Origin: Mediterranea sp. An20 | GTDB taxonomy: Bacteria > Bacteroidota > Bacteroidia > Bacteroidales > Bacteroidaceae | Assembly: GCF_002160055.1 (NCBI RefSeq) | Contig: NZ_NFJV01000002.1 | Location: 172,800-236,799, forward strand | Length of the DNA stretch: 64,000 nt | Reading direction: 5' to 3' | Made by a program: the position numbers and the translations under genes | Shown: positions 42,364-51,892 of the stretch, one piece after another | Numbering within the stretch: the stretch's first letter is position 1 | How the letters are laid out: every line of letters begins with the position of its first letter | Notes under the pieces: generated by a model | Seen by the model: only the letters and a program-made list of their open reading frames with translations | What the model was told of the DNA's origin: nothing | Databases searched by the model: none

Positions 42364-43623
42364 TCAGTCTGCCCGCAATGCCTCAATAGGTCGTATCTTG
42401 GTTGCCTTGCGTGCGGGGAACAGCCCAGCCAGGGTGCCTGCCACAATGAGAGTCACCGTGGCTTGTATGGCAATGCCTATGTCTACTGTAGGATTACTGA
42501 ACATCTTAGCCTCGAACATGCCCGCGTCTACTGTCTGACTGCCAAAGGCGGCATCCATCCATTCTGTTGCTCCGATGCCTGCCACCATGCCTACGTAGCC
42601 GAAGACCGTTGTAATGACCACGCTCTCCACAATGATGAGCCACAGAATGCTGCGTGGCTTGGCTCCGAGAGCTTTGCGTATGCCGAATTCATGGGTGCGC
42701 TCTCTCACTGTGATGAGCATGATGTTGCTTACGCCCACAATGCCGCTCAGCAGCGTGAAGATACCGATGACCCAGATAGCCGTGCGTAGGATGCCCATGG
42801 CCGCCATGGCTTGCAGGTAGTTGGTAAAGCGGTTCCACAGCCAGATGGCACCGTCGTCTGTAGGGTCGAAGCAGTGGTTGGCGCCGATGACGCGGCGGTA
42901 GTCTGCCTCAAACGTTTCGTTAGCTTCTTCTGTGTCCAGACCCTTTGTGGTGAAGATGATGCTGTTCAGCTTATTGCCCTTGTTGTAAATAGTTTGTAGG
43001 GTGCTGAAGGGTATGAAGGCAGTATTGGGCTCGCTGTTGCCCTCATCGTCATACAGACCAACGACTTGGTAAGCCACTCCTCCGGCATTGACAAACTTGC
43101 CCAAGGGGTCGGTATGGGTTTTCCCGAAGAGCACGTCGGCCGATTTCTGGTGCAGGATGATGACTTTCCTCCTCTCTTTGATGTCCGTCTGGTTGATAAA
43201 GCGCCCCTTTGCCGTTTTCACCGGTTCTACCTCCGTATAATTGGGATATACGCCGTAGAGTGACAGGTTGACATATTCCGCTCCGTAGCTGATGTCCGTA
43301 GCCGATTGCGATAAGGTGGCTCCGGCTTCCTCTACCCGGTCGGTGAAGAAAGTCTCGGTATCTTCCAGGTCCCGGTTGTCTAAGTCGATGCTGCGTCCTT
43401 CCGACAATCCGTCATAGGGCTTGGTGGTCCAGCCGGGAAACACGCGGATGCTGTTCAATGCCCGTTGTGACGAGCTCTCTTCAAAGGCATGTATGATGCC
43501 GTTTCCTGCGCCCAGTAACACGATGAGCATAAAGATGCCCCATGCTACGGCAAAGCCTGTGAGAAAGGTGCGCAGTTTGTTTCGCTTGATGGTGCCGTAT
43601 ATTTCTTGCCAAAGGTCAATCAT
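42364..43623 (-). CDS. MacB-type ABC transporter permease (first)
   Basis: A 419-residue paralogue of the next gene, with the same topology: MIDLWQEIYGTIKRNKLRTF, GFAVAWGIFMLIVLLGAGNG, a periplasmic domain, and the C-terminal motif TVRERTHEFGIRKALGAKPR. Two different permeases with one ATPase suggest a heterodimer, unlike the single fused MacB of enterobacteria. Confidence 0.92.
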   Translation of the reverse strand: MIDLWQEIYGTIKRNKLRTFLTGFAVAWGIFMLIVLLGAGNGIIHAFEESSSQRALNSIRVFPGWTTKPYDGLSEGRSIDLDNRDLEDTETFFTDRVEEAGATLSQSATDISYGAEYVNLSLYGVYPNYTEVEPVKTAKGRFINQTDIKERRKVIILHQKSADVLFGKTHTDPLGKFVNAGGVAYQVVGLYDDEGNSEPNTAFIPFSTLQTIYNKGNKLNSIIFTTKGLDTEEANETFEADYRRVIGANHCFDPTDDGAIWLWNRFTNYLQAMAAMGILRTAIWVIGIFTLLSGIVGVSNIMLITVRERTHEFGIRKALGAKPRSILWLIIVESVVITTVFGYVGMVAGIGATEWMDAAFGSQTVDAGMFEAKMFSNPTVDIGIAIQATVTLIVAGTLAGLFPARKATKIRPIEALRAD

Positions 43624-43631
43624 AAACGTTT

Positions 43632-44297
43632 TTATTTTTGGATGATGATACGTGTAGATAACTGCCGGATCTGTTCAATCGTCAGTTCCTTGTCCCAAAT
43701 AGCTTCTATTCCAGCTGTTGCAAACAGGTTAAGGTATTCCTGCATGGGAGGCAGGGCTACGGACCGGCGTAGACTGTCTACCTTTGCGGGCTGTTCGATA
43801 GGCCAAACATAACAGATACGCTTGCCGTCTTTTTGCCCGGTTTGGGTTTGTGTGCCGTAAATCTGCTTTTTCCCTTCCCGCATCAACATACGGTCTTGGA
43901 GAGTGGCAGCATCTGCTTTTGACAAGTCTCCCTTTTGACTTCCCTCCTTTATGTACGGCCAATATCGTTTTTGTGCTTCGATGGAGGCATGGTCTACAAC
44001 TAAAAATATGGCGTTATAGGCCGAGTCGGACACTTGTTGGGGCCATCCGTGTGTGTCGAGTAGCTGGAATACATAGGCTTGATTTATGCTGTCGGTTCTT
44101 GACATGCGCGATTGATAAGACATGATACTGTCCACATCGGATGTTTGCACGATGGCAGCCCATTGTTGACGCACTTCCTGGTCTTGCCGGTAGATTTCCC
44201 GCAGGCGGGCATCTATATCAGAGAAATCGGTTTGTGCGATGCCGTTTGTGGAACAGACAAGGCACAAGCCTATGAATAAGAGAGCACGGGTTCGCAT
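43632..44297 (-). CDS. DUF6624-like secreted protein
   Basis: A 221-residue protein with signal MRTRALLFIGLCLVCSTNGI. The body is helical and charged (IDARLREIYRQDQEVRQQWA, DSAYNAIFLVVDHASIEAQK, LSKADAATLQDRMLMREGKK, QIYGTQ). The DxxYRQ/HA...LQDR/YGTQ pattern suits the DUF6624 family as I know it. It is embedded in the efflux operon, 35 bp after the ATPase and 8 bp before the permease. Function unknown; possibly a cargo or accessory factor. Confidence 0.65.
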   Translation of the reverse strand: MRTRALLFIGLCLVCSTNGIAQTDFSDIDARLREIYRQDQEVRQQWAAIVQTSDVDSIMSYQSRMSRTDSINQAYVFQLLDTHGWPQQVSDSAYNAIFLVVDHASIEAQKRYWPYIKEGSQKGDLSKADAATLQDRMLMREGKKQIYGTQTQTGQKDGKRICYVWPIEQPAKVDSLRRSVALPPMQEYLNLFATAGIEAIWDKELTIEQIRQLSTRIIIQK

Positions 44298-44332
44298 AAG
44301 CTGTTGTTTTTTCTTTTGTTCTTGGTATGGTG

Positions 44333-45049
44333 TCACTTCATCAGCCCTCCCTGTCCGAAAGGCGATGCATCGTGCTGCAAGTTCTCCTCGATGCTTCCGA
44401 TGACGCCGTCTTTGATATGGATAATTTTGTCCGTCTGGTTGGCCACACCACTTTCGTGCGTCACCACCACGATGGTCATGCCCGTCTGGTGCAAGTCTTT
44501 CAATATCTGCATCACTTCTACAGAAGTTTTGCTGTCCAAAGCCCCCGTGGGTTCATCGGCCAATATGATTTGCGGCTTTGTGATGAGGGCACGGGCGATG
44601 GCCACCCGCTGTTTCTGTCCGCCGGACATTTCGTTGGGCATGTGGTGCGCCCAGTCTTTCAGGCCGAGCCGGTCCAGGTATTCCAAGGCCAGGGCGTTCC
44701 GTTTGCGGCGGCTTACTCCCTGGTAGAAGAGAGGCAGGGCCACGTTCTCCACGGCGTTTTTGAACGAAATCAGGTTGAACGACTGGAATATGAAGCCAAT
44801 CATCCGGTTGCGGTATTCGGCTGCTTTGTTCTCGCTGAGGTTTTTGATGAGCGTCCCGTTCAGGTAATATTCGCCCGTGTCATAATTGTCCAATATACCT
44901 AATATATTAAGTAAGGTAGATTTTCCGGAGCCCGAAGCTCCCATGATTGAAACGAATTCTCCCTTCCCGATATTCAGGTTGATGCCTTTCAGTACGTGCA
45001 GGGGCGCACCGTTGTAGTAGGTCTTGTTGATGTCTTTTAAGCGTATCAC
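44333..45049 (-). CDS. ABC transporter ATP-binding protein (MacB/LolD type)
   Basis: A 238-residue nucleotide-binding domain. Walker A GASGSGKST, Q-loop FIFQSFNLISF, signature MSGGQKQRVAIARAL, Walker B ILADEPTGALD, H-loop VVVTHE. The MacB/LolD subfamily insert NRMIGFIFQ is present. First gene of the six-gene operon ATPase, DUF6624-like, permease, permease, adaptor, TolC. No clear -7 box is seen upstream. Confidence 0.95.
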   Translation of the reverse strand: MIRLKDINKTYYNGAPLHVLKGINLNIGKGEFVSIMGASGSGKSTLLNILGILDNYDTGEYYLNGTLIKNLSENKAAEYRNRMIGFIFQSFNLISFKNAVENVALPLFYQGVSRRKRNALALEYLDRLGLKDWAHHMPNEMSGGQKQRVAIARALITKPQIILADEPTGALDSKTSVEVMQILKDLHQTGMTIVVVTHESGVANQTDKIIHIKDGVIGSIEENLQHDASPFGQGGLMK

Positions 45050-45225
45050 GGTTTTCTTTGTTTTTTGTCTCTGAACTTAGTTATTTTCCCAATTAGACGC
45101 AACGATGTTACGAAAAGTTGCAGTAGATGTGAAATTTTTTATGGAAAGATTTTGTGGTCTCATTTTGTTTTGTGATTTTTGTAACCAATAAAATCAACAA
45201 TAACCCTTTAAAAACAGATTATATC

Positions 45226-46206
45226 ATGAACTCAAACATGGAGAAGCCCTATGTAGTGGGCATTGACATTGGCGGTACGAACACCGTATTTGGTATAGTG
45301 GATGCACGTGGAACCATCATCGCCAGCGGTTCTATCAAGACGGGAGCTTATCCCGAAGTGGAAGACTACGTGGATGCTGTGTGCAAGAATCTGCTTCCGC
45401 TTATCTCGGCCAACGGAGGTGTAGATAAGATAAAGGGCATTGGTATCGGTGCTCCTAACGGTAATTATTACAGCGGAACCATTGAGTTTGCTCCCAACTT
45501 GCCGTGGAAAGGCATCATCTCGCTGGCTGCCATGTTCGAGGAACGCTTGGGCATTCCGACAGCGCTGACCAACGATGCCAATGCGGCCGCTATCGGCGAG
45601 ATGACATACGGCGCAGCCCGTGGCATGAAAGACTTCATTATGATTACGCTCGGTACGGGTGTGGGTAGCGGCATCGTCATCAACGGACAGATGGTGTACG
45701 GACACGACGGCTTTGCCGGCGAATTGGGCCATACCATTATCCGCCGCGAAAACGGCCGTATGTGCGGATGCGGACGCAAAGGCTGTCTGGAGACTTATTG
45801 CTCGGCAACGGGTGTGGCCCGTACGGCACGTGAGTTTTTGGCGGCACGCACGGAACCGAGCCTGCTGCGTTCTATCCCTGCCGAAAGCATTACATCGAAA
45901 GATGTGTATGATGCGGCTGTCAAAGGAGATAAACTGGCTAAGGACATCTTTGACTTCACGGGACAGATTCTGGGCGAGGCTTTGGCCGACTTTATCGCCT
46001 TCTCAAGCCCTGAGGCTATCATTTTGTTCGGAGGTCTGGCCAAGTCGGGCGACTACATCTTCAAGCCTATTCAGAAGGCTATTGATGAGAACATCCTCAC
46101 CATTTATAGAGGAAAGACCAAATTGCTGATGTCTGAACTGAAAGACTCTGACGCTGCCGTTTTGGGTGCCAGTGCCTTGGGTTGGGAACTGAAAGACATG
46201 AAGTAA
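45226..46206 (+). CDS. ROK-family glucokinase
   Basis: A 326-residue sugar kinase. ATP-binding IGGTNTVFGIVD near the N-terminus, catalytic Asp in LTNDANAAAIGEM, GTGVGSGIVING, the substrate Glu in HDGFAGELGHTI and the zinc site CGCGRKGCLETY. Probably phosphorylates glucose; ROK kinases may also use mannose or GlcNAc-type sugars. The frame is open to 45154, but MNSNMEKPYVVGIDIGGTN is the natural N-terminus. Ends in a strong terminator. Confidence 0.92.
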   Translation: MNSNMEKPYVVGIDIGGTNTVFGIVDARGTIIASGSIKTGAYPEVEDYVDAVCKNLLPLISANGGVDKIKGIGIGAPNGNYYSGTIEFAPNLPWKGIISLAAMFEERLGIPTALTNDANAAAIGEMTYGAARGMKDFIMITLGTGVGSGIVINGQMVYGHDGFAGELGHTIIRRENGRMCGCGRKGCLETYCSATGVARTAREFLAARTEPSLLRSIPAESITSKDVYDAAVKGDKLAKDIFDFTGQILGEALADFIAFSSPEAIILFGGLAKSGDYIFKPIQKAIDENILTIYRGKTKLLMSELKDSDAAVLGASALGWELKDMK

Positions 46207-46245
46207 ACAGGACTCGAAGCCTGTCACATTGTTGAAAACGTGAGG

Positions 46246-46290
46246 GAATCCCCTTCTTGACCTTTCAAAAGTCAAGAAGGGGATTCTTAT
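46246..46290 (+). terminator. Strong terminator after the ROK kinase gene
   Basis: GAATCCCCTTCTTGAC (46246-46261) pairs perfectly with GTCAAGAAGGGGATTC (46271-46286), loop of 9 nt, followed by TTATG. Confidence 0.8.
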
Positions 46291-46372
46291 GTGTATATAC
46301 CTACTCCCGGTTGTCTTTGAAATGCCTGCACTGCAACCAGCCTCTCTTCGGGATACCTTGTAATGTGCTTGC

Positions 46373-46460
46373 TTACAGGTGTTTGCTTCTTATATATAGC
46401 GAGCCTGCTTCTTATATGTTGGCAGGCTGCTCCGTAGCCTTTAGCCATTTGCTTCTGATG
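46373..46460 (-). repeat. Degenerate 22-bp intergenic repeat array (copy 5)
   Basis: GCTTCTTATA at 46385 and again at 46407, GCTCCGTAGC at 46429 and GCTTCTGATG at 46451, exactly 22 bp apart. This copy has two identical core decamers and defines the consensus (minus strand TATAAGAAGC). Confidence 0.7.
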
Positions 46461-46613
46461 TATGAGGGGATGCCGTTCTTTCTGTCCGCAGGAAAGGCTC
46501 TGGCTGGATGTCGTGAATATTCATGGAATTGATAGGTTAATGTTACTTAATACGGATATTCTCTTGCAGTTTTTTCTACTTTGGGCGCGTCTTTCTTACA
46601 AAAGTGTTTGTAT

Positions 46614-47360
46614 ATGAATTTAAATTGTGCTCTGCTGCATACCGATCCGGATATGATAGCTAAATTGCAGATTTTTGTAGGGAAGATACCTTTCCTGACT
46701 TTGTGTGGAAGTTATACGGAACCGTTGACCGCGTTGAAGGAGTATTATGTGACGAAAGTAGAAGTCTATGTCGTAGGTATTGTTTCTGCTGCCGAAGGAG
46801 AAATCAGCGGGATGGATTTCTGCCGTCTGTTATCGTCGTACACGCGTGTTATTTTTGTGGCCGACGACGAACGTTATGCAGCCGACTGTTTCCGTTTGGA
46901 TGCTCTGGACTATCTGGTCGGCGACTTTGGCTTTTCTGTCTTTTTCCAGGCAGCAAACAAAGCGATGCGCTGGTTCACGCTGAAAGAAAGCAGCACGTCT
47001 GTACCTGCCGGCAAGGCACAGCCGGTGGTGCCCGACAAGGTGATTTATGTACGTTCGGACAACCGCATTCTGCGTTTGTCATTGGAGGAAATCTGTTACA
47101 TAGAGAGCTGCGGTGATTATGTGAGGATTCATTGCCGTGACGGACTCCGTCCTCTGATGTGCCTGTGTACCATGAAGAACATGGAGGAGAAGCTGCCGAA
47201 AGCCGACTTTGTGCGCGTGCATCGCTCGTTTATTGTCCGGTTGCGGGCTTTGGATGCCATAGGTGTAAACGTTGTGTACGTCGGTGCCTTGGAGATACCT
47301 ATCGGCGATGCTTACCGCGACCGCCTGAAAGCTTGCTTGTCGGGGCTGACCGTGTGGTGA
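46614..47360 (+). CDS. LytTR-family regulator with a degenerate receiver domain
   Basis: A 248-residue protein. The C-terminal LytTR DNA-binding domain (about 145-245) is complete: VIYVRSDNRILRLSLEEICY, IESCGDYVRIHCRDG, LPKADFVRVHRSFIV. The N-terminal ~120 residues have receiver-like order, but where the phosphorylated Asp should be (normally VILDI) the sequence is VYVVGIVSA, and the conserved Lys near ALDYLVGDF is missing. It should not work as a normal phosphorylated response regulator. Start ATG 46614, not the upstream 46581. No kinase gene adjoins it. Confidence 0.85.
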   Translation: MNLNCALLHTDPDMIAKLQIFVGKIPFLTLCGSYTEPLTALKEYYVTKVEVYVVGIVSAAEGEISGMDFCRLLSSYTRVIFVADDERYAADCFRLDALDYLVGDFGFSVFFQAANKAMRWFTLKESSTSVPAGKAQPVVPDKVIYVRSDNRILRLSLEEICYIESCGDYVRIHCRDGLRPLMCLCTMKNMEEKLPKADFVRVHRSFIVRLRALDAIGVNVVYVGALEIPIGDAYRDRLKACLSGLTVW

Positions 47361-47364
47361 GCGC

Positions 47365-48578
47365 TTATTGAAGTTTGCTCTTGGAGATTCTTTCTCCGAA
47401 AGTCAGGTTCAGGTTGATGCTCCAGCGGCATTCCTGCATCACGTGGCTGTCCGGATTCATCTGCCGGCGCCACGTGGCTCCCAGTGAGAGGTAGGAGTAG
47501 CGGATGGGAAGACTGACACCGGCACTGACCTCCAGATAATTCATTTTCTGGTTTTTCATACTGATATACGAATTGCCGAATCCCACGCCCAGCATCAGTT
47601 CTGTCGAGCGCGGGCGGCGTGGATGTAGGGTATAGCTGCTGCCTATGTTTATCTTGTGTTGGTTTTCGTAGTCGAAGCCCGTATCAGACGGGGAGTTGCG
47701 GCTCCAGTCCGTATAATTATAGTCGGCAGTCAGCAGCCATTTGGGAGATTGTACGGCTATGCCCAGTCCGATGTGCATGGGCAGGTATTGCTGTTGCTCG
47801 TGGTAGGTCTTCTCCAGTTCTTCGTCGATGGAAGAGTTTCGTAAGTCAGCGTGTTGTCGTGCGCCAACGGAAGCGACGGTGCAAATACGGATCCAGCCGA
47901 CCACAGCATACCTTCCGGGTCGGACTGTACTTCGTAATGCAATCCGAAGTCCGTATAAAAAGCCCTTTTCTTCGACCGGTATTCCACTGTGGCGTTTTCT
48001 TGTGTTTCGCTTTGTGTGGTGGTCCCCATCACTATTCCCATGTTTATTCCTACAGACAGTTGCCGGGTCAGCCGGACGGCATTGGTCCAATAGCAGCGGT
48101 AGAGTCCTCCTTCACCTTGGAAGGTCGATGTGAGGCTGCTGGTTGGCATTCCTTCGATAACCTCTTCGGTACGGATGAAATAGCCCACGCTGCTGTAAGG
48201 TGCGGCACCCAGCATGATGTACCATCGGGGCATGGCGCGGAATCCTAAGCTGATGCGGTTGGGGTTGGCAGTCAGCGAACTGCTATGGTCACTCAGGTAA
48301 GAATAGCGGGCGTATGCGGCCGCTGTTCCTACATCGAAGGTGAAGCAGGTCGTGTCCATCTTTGTGATGGCAGCAGGGTTCAGTGTATTTGGGAAGCCGG
48401 TGCGGTTGAGTGCGATTCCCACATTGCCCATGCCGGACAGGCGTCCTCCGTCGCTTGCGCTCAGTTCTCCTATGCCATACATCGAAGTAGGCAGGTTGGT
48501 TGTATTTTGTGCCCGGAGGGGCAGAATGGCTGTGCTCATAAGGCCCAGCAGGATGAGGTTCAGGTTCATTATTCTCAT
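47365..48578 (-). pseudogene. Outer-membrane protein gene with a -1 frameshift
   Basis: Signal peptide (MRIMNLNLILLGLMSTAILP, then LRAQ) followed by TSMYGIGELSASDGGRLSGM, the N-terminus of a conserved Bacteroidales outer-membrane barrel (OmpP1/FadL-like style). The frame runs to about 47840, where THE LTYE sequence is followed by PSTKNW in the wrong frame; the correct continuation, SSIDEELEKTYHEQQQ, resumes one base shifted and runs to 47365 with barrel strands (WLLTADYNYTDWS). Restoring one base at the TTT run 47837-47839 gives a 404-residue protein. Its start overlaps the DUF4270 stop (ATGA). Confidence 0.75.
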
Positions 48579-49891
48579 TGTTGTTCGTTGTAGGTTTTAA
48601 AGCGGATGTCGAGGCGGCATTGCCGTTCGTTATCAGGGTCGTTGGTAAAGATTACTTGGTTGAAAGTAGTGGCTGCATCGCTACTGTTCATGTTCAGGAG
48701 TAGCTTCTGGCGGTTAATGCCCCAAGTCCCTAAGTTGTTGCGGATAAACTCGGTGAGGTCGAAACTGTAATAAGTATCACGGCCGGAGACTTCGTCTACG
48801 GTCAGGTTGCCGGTTTGCACCGTTACGCCGTCGCTGCCATACACGTAATCCTCCAATACATTATTTTCATTGGTGATATACAGGCGGATGTCTTCCGGCA
48901 GCTGGTTGGTCTGGTTGTAGCTGCCTGCCAAAGGATACAGGTAGAGGGTGGCACTCTCTATGGAGACAATTTGTCCCATGTCTTGCAATTCGTTCAGGTA
49001 GGGGAACTCCAGTTGGTTGTAATAACCTGTCAGTCCTTGCAAGTAGGCGCGATGTCCCAGACTGGTGGAATGCACGTAATTTTCGATGCCGCTGCTTATC
49101 TCGGCCAGCGGACTGCCTGTGCGGTCGTGTTGGATACCGGTATAGGCGTAATCCGTATTGACGGAGAATCTTAGCTGCTGTTCTGTCCGCTGGGTGGAGA
49201 CTTCCGTATAGTGAAGCGTGAGACACATAGACGAGTCGTTGACCAGGAACCCGCTGATACATTGTCCGGTTTCGGCTGGTATGAAAGCTAATCCGGGAAA
49301 TTCGCTTTTGAAATATTCCTGCTCTTCAAAATAACTTTCCTGATTGATAAGGTCGTCCAGTATTTGCTGCCCCCATTCGTCTGGCAGACGGATGGATTGT
49401 ATCCTCGCCTCGCCGGGCCGTGGCCGATAGTTGAAGCTAAAGAGAGGTGTCGCTTCCGTGGGCAGGGAGGTATGGTTATACAGATCTTAGTCATCGGTCA
49501 GTTCAATGGGATCTGCCAGACGGTATACCTGGATGGTAGGGGTAGTCAGTGTGTCTCCCCAGTAGTGGCCGCTGTGTCTCATAGTCAATACGAGAGAGTC
49601 GAGCGTGTAGCTGTTGTTTTCGTTGGGAGTAAAGCTGGCTGTGGAGTATTCTGCGTAGTAGGCAGCCGATACCTCTCCCCACGTCTCGTCCTGGTAGTGT
49701 CCTATCTGACAGATGCTGTCGCCCCGTGTCACGATGGAGTCTTCGAGAATCGTGCTTATATCTACCGTACACGTATCTACATATATATTATAGAAAGAAC
49801 TGCTTACCAGCGTGTGCCCCAGTTCGGAGTTTTCATCCACACAGGCGCAAAGGCTTGCGGTGAGTAACCATAGAAGAATAAATCGTTTCAT
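48575..49891 (-). pseudogene. DUF4270-family lipoprotein gene with an in-frame stop
   Basis: Start MKRFILLWLLTASLCACVDE, with lipobox CAC. The single frame 49891-48575 (438 codons) is uninterrupted except for TAA at 49487-49489 (codon 135), between PIELTDD and DLYNHTSLPT. After it the protein continues normally to YNEQQ. DUF4270 proteins are surface or periplasmic lipoproteins of Bacteroidetes, of unknown function. Downstream (ATGA overlap) is the frameshifted outer-membrane gene. Confidence 0.8.
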
Positions 49892-50043
49892 TCGTATATA
49901 AATAAACCGTTGTTTTAATTCACATAAAGAGTCAGCGGGCAAAGGAACGTGATTAGCGTATCTTATCCAATAGAAATCGACTGTTTATCCGTATCATTCG
50001 TTGAAGCCGTTTGACGGAAATATCTGTCTGTTCATCGATTTTT

Positions 50044-50075
50044 TTTGTGTTGGCAGCCATGGGCGGTTACTTTCG
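50044..50075 (+). promoter_or_regulatory. Promoter of the Kelch-DUF4907 operon
   Basis: -33 TTTG at 50044-50047 and -7-like TACTTTCG at 50068-50075, 20 bp apart, 30 bp upstream of the ATG. Confidence 0.5.
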
Positions 50076-50105
50076 CAGGACAAAAGGATTTTATAGCATA
50101 TTACA

Positions 50106-51152
50106 ATGAAAATGAAGACGATTTTTGTGGGCATAATGTCCGTCTGCTTTCTGACCGGTTGCACGGCTGATGATGAGTACACTCAGGGGCAATGGATACG
50201 GCGCTCGGACTTTGATGGAGTGGCGCGTTGCGGTGCCAGCAGCTTTACTATCGACGATAAGGGATACTTGTGTTGCGGTTACCGTGGTTCAAATCGCGAT
50301 TTGTTGAAAGACTGTTGGGCTTATGATATCAGCGGCAATTATTGGACGCAGTGTGCCGATTTGCCCGATGAGGCTTCCGGGCGACATAAAGCTGCGGCTT
50401 TTGCCTTGAACGGAAAGGGCTATGTGACGACCGGTTCCATCAAGGATGAGCCGTATTACCTGGCCGATACGTGGGAGTATGATCCGGCTACCGACACCTG
50501 GCTGCAGAAGGACGATTTTGCCGGGGGGATGCGTTACGGGGCCTTGGGTTTTACCGTAGGCGGTTATGCCTACGTCGGTACAGGTTACAATGATAATTAC
50601 CTGAAGGATTTTTATCGTTTCGACCCCAACGCAGCTTCCGGTAGTCAGTGGCAGATAGTAAATGGTTTCGAGGGCGGGAAGCGGGTTTATGGCCTGGCTT
50701 TTGTCATTGACGATGTGGCTTATATCGGTTTCGGTGAGAACAATGATACATACGTAGAAGACTTTTATAGTTTCGACGGTACGACATGGACCCGTCTTCG
50801 CGATATTGCCAATACCAACGATGACGAGGATTACGATGACGATTATGCCATTGCGCGCAGCAGTGCCGTGGCATTCGTTATAGATGGCTTGGGATATGTG
50901 GCTACCGGCGACCGTAACGGCGTCACGAGTGATTACTGGGTATATGACCCCGAGGAGGATTTGTGGCATGGGGATTCGGATGATGATTACACGCCGCTGA
51001 CCTCGGTGCATTATGGCACAGGCGGTTCGTCGCGCAGCCTGGCGGTGGGCTTTTCTACGGGTAGCCGTGGTTTTGTCCTGACCGGTTCGTCGGGTACCAG
51101 CTATTTTGACGATGTGTATGAGTTACTGCCCTATGAATTGGAGGACGATTGA
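50106..51152 (+). CDS. Kelch-repeat lipoprotein
   Basis: A 348-residue lipoprotein (lipobox LTGC after ~18 residues) that forms a beta-propeller. About five Kelch-type blades are visible: GKGYVTTGSIKDEPYYLADT, WEYDPATDTW, GGYAYVGTGYNDNYLKDFYR, FDPNA, DDVAYIGFGENNDTYVEDFY, DGLGYVATGDRNGVTSDYWV, YDPEEDLW. An acidic insert DDEDYDDDY lies in the fourth blade. It is divergent from DUF4270 and 0 bp from the DUF4907 gene; these families recur together in Bacteroidetes, suggesting a shared surface complex. Confidence 0.85.
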   Translation: MKMKTIFVGIMSVCFLTGCTADDEYTQGQWIRRSDFDGVARCGASSFTIDDKGYLCCGYRGSNRDLLKDCWAYDISGNYWTQCADLPDEASGRHKAAAFALNGKGYVTTGSIKDEPYYLADTWEYDPATDTWLQKDDFAGGMRYGALGFTVGGYAYVGTGYNDNYLKDFYRFDPNAASGSQWQIVNGFEGGKRVYGLAFVIDDVAYIGFGENNDTYVEDFYSFDGTTWTRLRDIANTNDDEDYDDDYAIARSSAVAFVIDGLGYVATGDRNGVTSDYWVYDPEEDLWHGDSDDDYTPLTSVHYGTGGSSRSLAVGFSTGSRGFVLTGSSGTSYFDDVYELLPYELEDD

Positions 51153-51476
51153 ATGGAGGGGTTGATAAGAAGCATGCGGATGATGCAGCGGGGTGCCGTT
51201 GCCGGATGGCTGGTGCTTTGCTTGTCCTGTACTTCTTCCGGCAGCCAGTTTACCTGCTGTGCCATGAAGGTTTCCGGAGGCTATGGTTATGTGATATTAT
51301 GCCGGGAAGATACGCTGATATGCCAGCCCTATGTTCCTGCAGTCAGCGGCAAGCAGGTTTTCGTTACAGAGCGCGAAGCGTTGAAGGTAGGACAACTGGT
51401 TTGCCGGAAGTTGGACAAGGGCAGACCTCCAACCCTGACCCGCGAGGAAATAAGCGAAGCATTGAGAGATGAATAA
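51153..51476 (+). CDS. DUF4907-family protein
   Basis: A 107-residue protein with an N-terminal signal/lipobox (AVAGWLVLCLSC at about C26). The core GGYGYVILCREDTLICQPYV followed by PAVSGKQVFVTEREALKVGQ matches the DUF4907 pattern (a QPYIPA motif, then a helix). Function unknown. The ATG directly follows the Kelch stop codon. Confidence 0.75.
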   Translation: MEGLIRSMRMMQRGAVAGWLVLCLSCTSSGSQFTCCAMKVSGGYGYVILCREDTLICQPYVPAVSGKQVFVTEREALKVGQLVCRKLDKGRPPTLTREEISEALRDE

Positions 51477-51522
51477 CATAAAAAAGGGAAACCTGCTGTA
51501 GCAAGTTTCCCTTTTTTATGTT
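51475..51522. terminator. Bidirectional terminator between DUF4907 and rplS
   Basis: AACATAAAAAAGGGAAAC (51475-51492) pairs perfectly with GTTTCCCTTTTTTATGTT (51505-51522); T-runs on both strands. Confidence 0.9.
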
Positions 51523-51538
51523 GTTACGGAAGATGTCT

Positions 51539-51892
51539 TTATCCGTTGGCTCTTTTTTCTTTGATTCTGGCTTTCTTGCCGGTGAGGGCGCGCAGGTAGT
51601 ACAGCTTGGCGCGACGCACTTTACCAATCTTGTTCACCTCGATGCTGTCGATAGCCGGAGATTCGATGGGGAAGATACGTTCTACACCGATAGTGCCCGA
51701 CATCTTGCGGACAGTGAAACGCTTCTTTTCGCCATGACCGGAAATCTTGATAACAACGCCGCGATAGAGCTGAACGCGTTCCTTGTTACCTTCTACGATA
51801 CGATATGCTACGGTTACAGTGTCACCTGCCTTGAAGCTGGGGTGTTGCTTGCCGGTAGCAAATGCTTCTTCTGCAATTTTAATTAAATCCAT
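51539..51892 (-). CDS. rplS: 50S ribosomal protein L19
   Basis: A 117-residue L19, at the 30S/50S interface. [57 protein letters not shown] and the basic C-terminus [20 protein letters not shown] are typical. Monocistronic here, with a good promoter and terminator; in many bacteria it follows trmD, which is not near. Confidence 0.97.
   Translation of the reverse strand: MDLIKIAEEAFATGKQHPSFKAGDTVTVAYRIVEGNKERVQLYRGVVIKISGHGEKKRFTVRKMSGTIGVERIFPIESPAIDSIEVNKIGKVRRAKLYYLRALTGKKARIKEKRANG

Larger units (their letters stand above)
46207..46613. other. 407-bp intergenic region before the LytTR gene
   Basis: It contains the terminator and the clearest 22-bp repeat array (46373-46460). Upstream of the LytTR gene I find no exact TAnnTTTG box; CTACTTTGG at 46577 is only close. 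Confidence 0.5.

Noticed and set aside
48867..49262. 131-codon minus-strand frame within the DUF4270 gene
   Set aside because: It is out of frame with the DUF4270 coding sequence, which is continuous there and protein-like.
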